Positions 1-7,149 of a DNA stretch of 64,000 bases are shown one piece after another. The stretch is from positions 1,860,001-1,924,000 of the forward strand of contig NC_014761.1 in assembly GCF_000183745.1 (NCBI RefSeq), in the 5' to 3' direction. Origin of the DNA: Oceanithermus profundus DSM 14977 (lineage in GTDB: Bacteria > Deinococcota > Deinococci > Deinococcales > Marinithermaceae). Made by a program: the position numbers and the translations under genes. Under the pieces are notes generated by a model. It worked only from the letters and a program-made list of their open reading frames with translations. It was not told where the DNA came from and made no database searches. Position 1 is the first letter of the stretch. Every line of letters starts with the position of its first letter.

Positions 1-590
1 GCCTTGGCGGCCTCGAGCAGGCTGTCCACCTCGGCGGCGAGCAGGTCGAGGAACTCGGCGTCGCTCTCGCCGTCGGGCAGGATCAGCTCGAGCCGCCCGC
101 CGCTGCGCACCAGCTCGAGGCGCTGCACCGGCAGGCCGCGGCGGGTGTAGAACGAGGGGGTCGACCAGTGGTAGCCCTCGAGTTCGAGCGAGGCGTCGGC
201 CTCGAGCACGTCGGCGAGGGCGTTGACGACCCCGCGGATCACCTCTTCCAGGTTCTCGGTCGCCAGCGAACGGCTGAGCACCTCGCGCAGCGCCCGCAGG
301 CGCTGGTTGGCCTCGAGCAGCTTGGCCTCGGCCTCGGCGCGCTCGCGCACCTCCTCGGAAACCCAGTCGAGGGTGAGCCAGATCACCAGCGGCCCCACGA
401 CGCCGTAGAAGACGATCTGCAGGTAGAAGAGCCAGGGGTCGGGCGGCAGCAGGTGCAGCCACCACTCGAGCGCAACCACGATGCCGCCCACCAGCGGCGG
501 CAGCACCTTGCGCGCCCAGCGGATGCGGGCGTAGAGCTCGCCGTAGGCGCCGGGGCGGGTCCGCGACCTAGTCAACCCGCTCCCCTCCAT
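1..590 (-). CDS. membrane sensor protein, probable histidine kinase N-terminus (partial)
   Basis: This gene runs off the left edge, and 196 codons of its N-terminal part are visible. Two hydrophobic spans (about residues 30-48 and 53-76) are followed by a charged, Glu/Arg/Leu-rich helix (77-108) that looks like a coiled coil. A GAF-like alpha/beta stretch then begins (about 105 onward). This is the usual front end of a membrane-bound sensor histidine kinase, but the kinase core is outside the window, so the function is inferred. The ATG at 590 overlaps the end of trmJ. A TTG at 575, in frame and preceded by GGAGGGG, overlaps the trmJ stop and is an equally good start. The gene is probably cotranscribed with trmJ. 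Confidence 0.6.
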   Translation of the reverse strand, partial: MEGSGLTRSRTRPGAYGELYARIRWARKVLPPLVGGIVVALEWWLHLLPPDPWLFYLQIVFYGVVGPLVIWLTLDWVSEEVRERAEAEAKLLEANQRLRALREVLSRSLATENLEEVIRGVVNALADVLEADASLELEGYHWSTPSFYTRRGLPVQRLELVRSGGRLELILPDGESDAEFLDLLAAEVDSLLEAAK

Positions 591-1290
591 GGGCGATCGC
601 CCAGCGGCTCTGGCGCAAGAGGCCGCGCAGCCGCTGCACCTCGTTGGAGCTGAGCAGCGCCCGGTGGGCCATGCGCCGGAAGGCGCGCATCGCCCCTTCC
701 AGGCGGTGCTCGTCGGTGTAGCGGATCTCGATCAGGTAGGCCTCCAGGTCGGCGAAGAAGCGCTCGAGCTCCTCGGCGGCGGCGGGCCGGGGGCGGGCCG
801 TTTCCGTCAGCTCCGCCCGCGCCAGGAAGACCTCGTAGGCCACGAGCAGCACCGCCTGGGCCAGGTTGAGGCTGGCGTAGCCCCCGGTGGGAATGCGCCA
901 GACCGCGTGCGCCCGGTCCATTTCCTCGTTGGAAAGCCCGAAGTTCTCGCGGCCGAAGAGCAGGGCGACCGGCCCCTCGGCGGTCATCGCGCGCACCCGG
1001 GGCGCCCCCTCGCGGGGGGTGCAGACCTCGCCGGCGTAGCCCTCGCGGGCGCGGGCGCTGGTGGCCACCACGTAGACCGCGCCCGCGAGGGCCTCGTCCA
1101 GGGTGGCCACGGTGCGCGCCTGCTCCAGCACGTCGGCCGCGCCGCGGGTGGCCAGCCGGTAGGCCGCTTCGTCGAGCGGCCGCTCCGGATTCACGAGCAC
1201 CAGCTCCTCGAGCCCGAAGTTCTTCATCGCCCGCGCCGCCGCCCCGACGTTGCGGGGCTCGCGCGGCTCCACCAGCACGACGCGGATCAT
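568..1290 (-). CDS. trmJ: tRNA (cytidine/uridine-2'-O-)-methyltransferase, TrmJ family
   Basis: The 240-aa product is a SPOUT-class RNA 2'-O-methyltransferase. The N-terminal signature (VEPREPRNVGAAARAMKNFG, residues 7-26) binds RNA. The trefoil-knot SAM site is seen in LLFGRENFGLSNEE (about 109-122) and in the IPTGGYASLNLAQA region. TrmJ methylates the 2'-OH of tRNA position 32 with S-adenosylmethionine. Length and motifs fit the family, but SpoU-like homologues can have other RNA targets. The ATG follows a TAGGAT hexamer by 7 nt, so the mRNA is probably leaderless. Its TAG stop lies inside the start region of the downstream kinase gene. Confidence 0.85.
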   Translation of the reverse strand: MIRVVLVEPREPRNVGAAARAMKNFGLEELVLVNPERPLDEAAYRLATRGAADVLEQARTVATLDEALAGAVYVVATSARAREGYAGEVCTPREGAPRVRAMTAEGPVALLFGRENFGLSNEEMDRAHAVWRIPTGGYASLNLAQAVLLVAYEVFLARAELTETARPRPAAAEELERFFADLEAYLIEIRYTDEHRLEGAMRAFRRMAHRALLSSNEVQRLRGLLRQSRWAIAHGGERVD

Positions 1291-1324
1291 TGCTCCGATC
1301 CTACCGCGGGCGGGGCGGTTCGAC

Positions 1325-2779
1325 CTAGCCCTGCCGCCGGGCCCACTCGACCAGGGTCCGCACCCCGAAACCGGTGCCCCCGGCGGGGCCGAAGGCGTGG
1401 TCCTCGGCCGCGGGCGCGAAGCCGGGGCCGGCGATGTCGAGGTGCACGAAGGGCGCGTCCGCGAACTCGGCCAGGAAGAGGGCCGCCTGGATCGCGCCGC
1501 CGGCGCGGTCGCCCACGTTGGCCAGGTCGGCGACCTTGCTCTTCAGCTTGCGCTTGTAGGCCTCCTCCATCGGCATCGGCCAGACCTTCTCTCCGGCCGC
1601 TTCGGCGGCCCGCTGCACCTCGCGGCCCAGCGCCTCGTCGGCGGCGAAGAGGCCGGCGACCTCGCGGCCCAGCGCCACCACGCACGACCCCGTGAGGGTG
1701 GAGAGCTCGACGATCGCGTCGGGCTCGGCGCGCGAGGCGTAGGCCAGGGCGTCGGCCAGGGTGAGCCGGCCCTCGGCGTCGGTGTTGAGCACCTCGATCG
1801 TCTTGCCGTTCATCGCCCGGATCACGTCGTCCACGCGGTAGGCGTGCCCGCTGATCATGTTCTCGGCGGCGGCCACGTAGGCGCGCACCTCGACGGGCGG
1901 CTTCAGGGCGGCGATGGCCTTCATGGCGCCGATCACCGCGGCCGCGCCGGCCATGTCGCCCTTCATCGTCTTCATCGACTCGGGCGGCTTGAGCGAATAC
2001 CCCCCGGTGTCGAAGGTCAGCCCCTTGCCCACCAGGGCCAGCTTGCGCACCGGCTCGCCCTCGGGCCGGTAGACGAGCTCGATGAAGCGCGGCTCGTTGG
2101 CCGAGCCCTTGGCCACCGCCCAGTAGGCGCCCATGCCCAGCTCCTGGATCTCCTCGGGGCCGAGCACGCGCACCTCGAGGCCCGCCTCGGCGGCCATCTT
2201 CTCGGCGCGCCGCGCCAGCTCCGCCGGGTTCAGCACGTTGGGCGGCTCGTTGACCAGGTCGCGGGCGAGCCAGACCCCTTCGGCGACGGCCGCCGCCTCC
2301 TCCACGACGGGGCCGTAACCCTGGGCGATCACGAAACGCACCCGGGGCGGCTTGGCCTCGCTTTGGTACTTGGTGAAGCGGTAACCGCCAAGGAGGAGGC
2401 CCTCGGCGAGGACCCGGCTGGTCTCGCGCTTGCCGAAGCGCTCGGCGAGGAAGTTCTCGACCGCGACCTCGCGCACGCCGCGCTCGACCGCGACCTCGGC
2501 CACCTTGACGCCGACGCGCCGCACGTCGCCCAGGCGGTGGCCCCGACGCTTCCCCAGGCCGGCGAGCAGGACCTGAACCCCTGCCAGCGGTACGTACAGG
2601 GTGGTTCCAAAATCGCCCTTGAACCGCGTTTCCTTGAGAATGCGCGTGAGCGCGCCGCCCAGCTCGGAATCCAGCCAGCGCCCCTCTTCGGTGAGTTCGC
2701 CGCCCAGCACGGCCACGACGCGCATGGGGGCCTCGTGTTCGAATACTTTCCTACGGGTGGTTTTGACACGAATCGCCAT
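1325..2779 (-). CDS. pepA: leucyl aminopeptidase (M17 family)
   Basis: The 484-aa cytosolic M17 aminopeptidase releases N-terminal amino acids from peptides using two metal ions. The hallmark NTDAEGRL box is present (about residue 327), as are the upstream GKGLTFDTGGYSLKP metal-binding region and the K-x-D motif in MKGDMAGAA. The N-terminal macro-like domain (about 1-160) is divergent, as is normal for the family. The ATG at 2779 lies 9 nt behind TAAGCT and has no Shine-Dalgarno, which suggests a leaderless start. Only 34 nt separate the stop from trmJ. It probably serves protein turnover and peptide use. Confidence 0.93.
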   Translation of the reverse strand: MAIRVKTTRRKVFEHEAPMRVVAVLGGELTEEGRWLDSELGGALTRILKETRFKGDFGTTLYVPLAGVQVLLAGLGKRRGHRLGDVRRVGVKVAEVAVERGVREVAVENFLAERFGKRETSRVLAEGLLLGGYRFTKYQSEAKPPRVRFVIAQGYGPVVEEAAAVAEGVWLARDLVNEPPNVLNPAELARRAEKMAAEAGLEVRVLGPEEIQELGMGAYWAVAKGSANEPRFIELVYRPEGEPVRKLALVGKGLTFDTGGYSLKPPESMKTMKGDMAGAAAVIGAMKAIAALKPPVEVRAYVAAAENMISGHAYRVDDVIRAMNGKTIEVLNTDAEGRLTLADALAYASRAEPDAIVELSTLTGSCVVALGREVAGLFAADEALGREVQRAAEAAGEKVWPMPMEEAYKRKLKSKVADLANVGDRAGGAIQAALFLAEFADAPFVHLDIAGPGFAPAAEDHAFGPAGGTGFGVRTLVEWARRQG

Positions 2780-2844
2780 AACATCCAGAGCTTACCACGC
2801 GCCCTTCCACCAAACCCTCACCCGTCTGTGGCAGAATACAGCCC

Positions 2845-3729
2845 ATGAAGCAGATCGGCGGCTCGGCCGCAATGGAAGGCGTGATGATGAAGGCGCCCGA
2901 CGCCTGGGCGCTGGCCGTGCGGCTCCCCAGCGGCGAGATCCACGTGGAGCGCCACGAGGAACCTTCCCTCTATCGCAAGTACCCCTGGACCAAGCTGCCG
3001 CTCATCCGCGGCGTGGTGGCCCTCATCGACGCCCTCTCGGTCTCCTACCGGGCGCTCTCGCGCAGCGCCCAGCTGGCGGGCGAGGAGGACGAAGAAGAGC
3101 TCGCGGGCTGGGCCCTCTACGGCACGATCGCCCTCAGCACCCTGATCGGGATCGGGCTGTTCATCGTGCTTCCAGCCGCGATCTCGCGCCTCTTCATCGA
3201 CGCCGCCGCCAGCCCGGTGCTCTACAACGCGCTGGCCGGCCTCTTCAAGGCGGGGCTGCTGGTGGGTTACCTGGCCTTCATCGGCCGCTTCCCCGACATC
3301 CAGCGCTACTTCATGTACCACGGGGCCGAGCACAAGGCGATCGCCGCCTACGAAAAGGGGCTCGAGCTCACCGTCGAGAACGTGCGCGCCCAGCCCAAGT
3401 TCCACCCCCGCTGCGGCACCACCTTCATCGCCTTCGTGATCGTGACGAGCATCGTCGTCTACAGCTTCCTGCCCTGGCCCGACGTGATCTGGTGGCTGCT
3501 CCTCGGCCGGGTGGCGCTGCTGCCGCTGGTCGCGGCGCTGGCCTTCGAGCTGCTGCGCTTTTCCTCGAGCCACGACGACCCCGTCTCGCGCCTCTTGCGC
3601 TGGCTCGGCTTCCGCTTCCAGATGCTCACCGTGCGCGAGCCGGACGACGCCATGATCGAGGTGGCCATCGCCTCCACCCGGGCCGCGGCGGGCGCCGGCG
3701 AGCCGCGCGAAAGCGAGATGGTGGCCTGA
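2845..3729 (+). CDS. DUF1385 (YqhQ-like) membrane protein
   Basis: This 294-aa protein belongs to the DUF1385 family (B. subtilis YqhQ type). It opens with the family signature IGGSAAMEGVMMK (residues 4-16), continues with RGVVALIDAL (about 56-65), and carries the His/Cys-bearing segment YHGAEHKAIAAYE with FHPRCGTTF (about 155-193), a likely metal or nucleophile site. Three to four hydrophobic spans follow residue 90. The biochemical role of the family is not established. It is divergent from pepA across a 65-bp gap. A CAGAAT hexamer sits 8 nt before the ATG. Confidence 0.85.
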   Translation: MKQIGGSAAMEGVMMKAPDAWALAVRLPSGEIHVERHEEPSLYRKYPWTKLPLIRGVVALIDALSVSYRALSRSAQLAGEEDEEELAGWALYGTIALSTLIGIGLFIVLPAAISRLFIDAAASPVLYNALAGLFKAGLLVGYLAFIGRFPDIQRYFMYHGAEHKAIAAYEKGLELTVENVRAQPKFHPRCGTTFIAFVIVTSIVVYSFLPWPDVIWWLLLGRVALLPLVAALAFELLRFSSSHDDPVSRLLRWLGFRFQMLTVREPDDAMIEVAIASTRAAAGAGEPRESEMVA

Positions 3730-3775
3730 GCCCGGCGCTGGCCCAAACCCGAGCGAACCGGTAGAATAGAGCTTC

Positions 3776-4885
3776 GTGAAGAAGCCGCGCGTCCTCGTCG
3801 CCATGAGCGGAGGGGTGGACTCCTCCGTCGCCGCCGCCCTGCTGGTAGAGCAGGGCTACGACGTCGTGGGCGCGATGATGAAGTTCTGGTCCGACGAGGA
3901 GCTGGCCGAAAGCTGCAACAGCGAGTCGAGCTGCTGCACCCCCACCGCCGCGCTCGAGGCCGGCTGGGTGGCGCGCCAGCTGGGCATCCCCTTCGAGCTC
4001 CTCGACTACCGCGAGACCTTCGACGAGCGCATCGTCACCCCCTTCCTCGAGGGCTACGCCGCCGGCCGCACCCCCAACCCCTGCGTCTGGTGCAACACCG
4101 ACGTCAAGTTCGACGCCCTGCTCGAGCACGCCCGCGCCATCGGCGCCGAGTACGTGGCCACCGGCCACTACGTGCGCCGGGTGGAAGGGCCCGCCGGCGT
4201 CGAGCTGTGGCGCGGCGGCGACGCGGCCAAGGACCAGACCTACTTCCTCTGGGGCACGCCCCGCGCCGCCCTGCCCCACCTGCTCTTCCCGGTGGGCCAC
4301 CTCGAAAAGCCCGCGGTGCGCCGCCTGGCCGAAGCGCGCGGCCTGATCACCGCCCGGAAGCCCGAGTCGCAGAACATCTGCTTCGTGCGCGGCTCGCTGC
4401 GCGACTTCTTGGCCAAACACATTCCCAGCGAGCCGGGCCCGCTGGTGGACCTGGAGAGTGGCGAGGTCATCGGCGAACACGCCGGGGCCCGCTTCTACAC
4501 CGTGGGCCAGCGCAAGGGCCTGGGGCTGTGGAAGAGCCACCTGGAACGCTACGTCGTCGAGGTGCGCCCCGAGACCAACGAGGTGGTCGTGGGTCCGCGG
4601 GCCGCGGTGGAGTGGTGGGGGCTCGAGGCCTCCGGCCTCAACCTGCTCCTCGACCCCGCCGGCCTGCCCGACCGGATCGAGGCGATGGTGCGCTACCGCA
4701 CCCGGCCGGTGGGGGCGCGCGTCCTGGAGCTGGACCCCACAGCGGGCCGCTTCCGGCTGCGCTTCGAGCGGCCCCAGTTCGCCGTCGCCCCGGGCCAGTC
4801 GGTGGTGCTCTACGCCGGAGACCGGTTGCTCGGGGGCGGCTTCATCGAACGCGCCCGCGAGAACGCCCTGGCGCGCGCCGGCTAG
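3776..4885 (+). CDS. mnmA: tRNA-specific 2-thiouridylase MnmA
   Basis: The 369-aa enzyme activates U34 of tRNA-Lys, tRNA-Glu and tRNA-Gln with ATP and inserts sulfur to make s2U34. The PP-loop SGGVDSS is at residues 11-17. The two catalytic cysteines sit in NPCVWCN (Cys103) and QNICF (Cys202), matching the E. coli pair. A C-terminal beta-barrel domain begins at about 290. The start is GTG, 8 nt behind TAGAAT, probably leaderless. The TAG stop shares the tetranucleotide CTAG with the stop of the convergent transglycosylase gene. A tRNA-Gln(TTG) gene, a substrate class of MnmA, lies 1.7 kb downstream, which may be coincidence. Confidence 0.95.
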   Translation: MKKPRVLVAMSGGVDSSVAAALLVEQGYDVVGAMMKFWSDEELAESCNSESSCCTPTAALEAGWVARQLGIPFELLDYRETFDERIVTPFLEGYAAGRTPNPCVWCNTDVKFDALLEHARAIGAEYVATGHYVRRVEGPAGVELWRGGDAAKDQTYFLWGTPRAALPHLLFPVGHLEKPAVRRLAEARGLITARKPESQNICFVRGSLRDFLAKHIPSEPGPLVDLESGEVIGEHAGARFYTVGQRKGLGLWKSHLERYVVEVRPETNEVVVGPRAAVEWWGLEASGLNLLLDPAGLPDRIEAMVRYRTRPVGARVLELDPTAGRFRLRFERPQFAVAPGQSVVLYAGDRLLGGGFIERARENALARAG

Positions 4886-6534
4886 GGCGCGGCGCGGTAG
4901 AGCGCCTTGTACGCCTGGTAGGCCCAGAGCACCCGCTCGACGTACTCGCGCGGCTCGTCGCGCGGCTGGAAGCGCAGAAAGTCCCACACGTCGCCGTCTT
5001 CGGCCGCGAGCGCCCGCCGGGTGTAGCCGGGGCCGCCGTTGTAGCCGGCGAGGGCGCAGACGAGCTCGCGGTCGCAAACGTCGAGCAGGTGGCGCAGGTA
5101 GTACGCGCCGAAGCGCACCGCCGCCTCGGGGTCGAAGGGGTCGGCCCCCTCCTCGCCCAGCCGCCGGGCGACGTCGCTCCAGGTGGCCGCGACGAACTGC
5201 ATCAACCCCTTGGCGCCGGTGGGGCTCACCGCCTCCGGGTCGAAGCGCGACTCCACCCGCATCACCGCCCACAGCAGTTCGGGCTCGAGCCCGAAGGCCC
5301 GGGCCTCCGCCTCCACGATCCCGGGGTAGGCGCGCGGGTAGGCCAGGCGCAGCAGGTCCCCGCCCCCATCCCGAAGCGGGAGCCCGTGGAGCAGCCGCAG
5401 CGCCCGGCCCCACCAGCCCCAACGCTCGAGCTCGGCCACGACGGCGGCGAGCTGCTCGCTGCGGCCCTCCTGGCGGTAGCGGCGCGCCCACCAGCGCGCC
5501 TCGCCCCAGGCCCAGGCCTCGCGCCCGGCGGCAAAGAGCGCCTCGGCGCGCTCCGCACCGGCCGCGGCGACCGGCGGCGCCCCGCCGGACGGCGGGCGCG
5601 GGTAAGGCCGCCCCGCGAGCAGCCCCAGCCCCCCGTCCAAACGGGCGTAGGCCCAGGCCTCGAGCGCCGCGTCGCCGCGCCGGCGCGCCAGCACCCACAG
5701 CCGCAGCGTCGCGTCGTCGGCGTACTGCGAATCGCCCGTGGCGAGCTCGCGGTAGAGCGGCAGGGCCTCGGCCGCCCGCCCGGCGCGCTCCAATAGCGCC
5801 GTCGCCCGCCACAGCGCCTCGGGGGTGCGGGCCTCGAGGTAGGCGCGCACGGCCGCCTCGGACCGGCCCAGCGCCTCGAGCGCCCGCCCCCGCCCGAAGG
5901 CGCCCGCGGCCCCGCCCGCATCGCGGAAGGCCGCCTCCGCCTCGGCGTAGCGTTTTAACTCGAGCAGCAAGCGCCCCAGCGCCAGCCGCCCCTCGCGGCT
6001 GTCCCGGGCCCAGGCGCGGAAGTGGGGCAGGGCCTCGGCGTAGCGGTGCAACCCCGCCAGCGCGCGGGCGCGCCAGGCGGCCTCGCCCTCGGCCGGCAGC
6101 GCATCGAGCAGCGCCTCGTAGGCGCGGCCTGCATAGAGCGCGGCGTAGGCGCGCCGCACCCCTGCGCGCGCCAGCCGCACGAGCGCGGCCTCGGCCTCGG
6201 GTTCCGGCAGCGCCTTGCCGTAGGCCTCCGCCGCCCCGGGCGCGTCGCCCAGCACCTCGCGCAGCCGCCCCACCCAGAGCCAGTCGCCCGCAGCGTTCTC
6301 GAAGCGCGCGGCGCGTTCGGCCAGCTCGAGCCGCCGGCTGGGGGAAAGCGCGGCCATGCGCGAGAGCGCCCGCGCCGCCAGGACCTGCACGTAGCCGGGC
6401 TCCGCGAGCAAGCGCTCGAGCCCGCCCGCGTCCTCGGCCTGGCGCGCCTGCTCGTAGGCGCGGTAGGGCGCGGGCAGCTGCGCCCAGACCGGCGCCAGGA
6501 ACAGCAACCCCAACGTCGCAAGCCTGCGGAACAT
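4882..6534 (-). CDS. slt: soluble lytic murein transglycosylase, Slt-type, with helical-repeat N-terminus
   Basis: The 550-aa exported protein has a signal peptide ending near Ala-Gln at residues 17-18. A long alanine- and leucine-rich helical repeat region resembling TPRs follows. A C-terminal SLT domain (about 410-540) carries the catalytic glutamate in VMRVESRFDP, then SPTGAKGLMQF and ALAGYNGGPG. The family cleaves the MurNAc-GlcNAc bond of peptidoglycan with anhydro-MurNAc formation. A longer reading frame extends to 6801 but would run through tRNA-Gln. I chose the ATG at 6534 because TATAGT lies 6 nt upstream and the signal peptide starts there. The stop overlaps that of mnmA in CTAG. 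Confidence 0.88.
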   Translation of the reverse strand: MFRRLATLGLLFLAPVWAQLPAPYRAYEQARQAEDAGGLERLLAEPGYVQVLAARALSRMAALSPSRRLELAERAARFENAAGDWLWVGRLREVLGDAPGAAEAYGKALPEPEAEAALVRLARAGVRRAYAALYAGRAYEALLDALPAEGEAAWRARALAGLHRYAEALPHFRAWARDSREGRLALGRLLLELKRYAEAEAAFRDAGGAAGAFGRGRALEALGRSEAAVRAYLEARTPEALWRATALLERAGRAAEALPLYRELATGDSQYADDATLRLWVLARRRGDAALEAWAYARLDGGLGLLAGRPYPRPPSGGAPPVAAAGAERAEALFAAGREAWAWGEARWWARRYRQEGRSEQLAAVVAELERWGWWGRALRLLHGLPLRDGGGDLLRLAYPRAYPGIVEAEARAFGLEPELLWAVMRVESRFDPEAVSPTGAKGLMQFVAATWSDVARRLGEEGADPFDPEAAVRFGAYYLRHLLDVCDRELVCALAGYNGGPGYTRRALAAEDGDVWDFLRFQPRDEPREYVERVLWAYQAYKALYRAAP

Positions 6535-6575
6535 GGGCCCACTATAGGGCGGACCGGGATGAAAAACGCAGGGCG

Positions 6576-6605
6576 TTGACGCCCGCGCGCGGCGTTGCCT
6601 ATGAT
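6576..6605 (+). promoter_or_regulatory. sigma70-type promoter of tRNA-Gln
   Basis: TTGACG (6576-6581) and TATGAT (6600-6605) are separated by 18 bp and end 12 nt before the mature tRNA 5' end. Both hexamers are close to consensus. Confidence 0.7.
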
Positions 6606-6617
6606 GGGCCTTGGCTT

Positions 6618-6691
6618 TGGGGCGTCGTCTAAGGGTAGGACAGCGGTCTTTGGAACCGCCGGTCGTGGTTCGAATCCACGCGCCCCAGCCA
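6618..6691 (+). tRNA. tRNA-Gln (anticodon TTG)
   Basis: This 74-nt cloverleaf has a 7-bp acceptor stem (TGGGGCG paired with CGCCCCA), discriminator G and an encoded CCA (6689-6691). The anticodon arm CGGTC-TTTGGAA-CCG contains TTG in the loop. The T-arm has GGTTCGAATCC. The 5' U-A first pair of the acceptor stem is typical of glutamine tRNAs. Confidence 0.95.
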
Positions 6692-6752
6692 TTCTTACGT
6701 TTGGCCGTATATTGTTTCATAAGGTGACGCGGTTCAGCATTGGACGGTCGGT

Positions 6753-7139
6753 ATGGCGGACGATGAAAAACGCGGTTTGATCGTAACTTCCCACAGCGCA
6801 CTCAAGGCCTACCTCGAGCTGGCCCTGGAAGACGCCGGCCTGAGACCGGACACCGTCGAAACTCTGCACGACGGCCTCGCCTACCTCAAGGAACACACCC
6901 CGCGGCTGATCGTCCTCGACGAACTCTCCGAAGACGGCCTCGACGCCGCCGGCTTCGTCTGGCGGATCAAGCGCGTCAAGCGCCTGAAAAACGTGCCCAC
7001 GATCCAGATCGTGCACCAGGCGAGCGAACGCGAGCGCATGACGATGGAGATCTCCGGGGCCGACCACATCGTCGAGCTGCCCATCAAGAACAGCCGTTTC
7101 CGCAAGCTGCTTGAAAACCTTCTCAGCATCAGCCGGTAG
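6753..7139 (+). CDS. degenerate response-regulator receiver domain protein
   Basis: The 128-aa stand-alone receiver-like protein keeps the fold pattern of CheY. The phospho-acceptor position is preserved as Asp56 in LIVLDEL, and a late lysine is found in ELPIKNSRF. The pair of acidic residues that normally binds Mg2+ after strand 1 is replaced by Thr-Ser-His (residues 12-14), so ordinary phosphorylation is doubtful. No output domain is present. It is cotranscribable with the downstream PBP gene, whose -10 hexamer overlaps this stop codon. It may act as a protein-protein adaptor. The function is unknown. Confidence 0.75.
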   Translation: MADDEKRGLIVTSHSALKAYLELALEDAGLRPDTVETLHDGLAYLKEHTPRLIVLDELSEDGLDAAGFVWRIKRVKRLKNVPTIQIVHQASERERMTMEISGADHIVELPIKNSRFRKLLENLLSISR

Positions 7140-7149
7140 ACTGGGCAAC

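Noticed and set aside
3626-5812. Open frame of 728 codons on the minus strand across mnmA and slt
   Set aside because: Arg/Ala/Gly-rich shadow in GC-rich DNA. The genes on either strand beneath it have clear motifs.
6535-6801. N-terminal extension of the lytic transglycosylase
   Set aside because: It would be read through the tRNA-Gln gene and precede an intact signal peptide.
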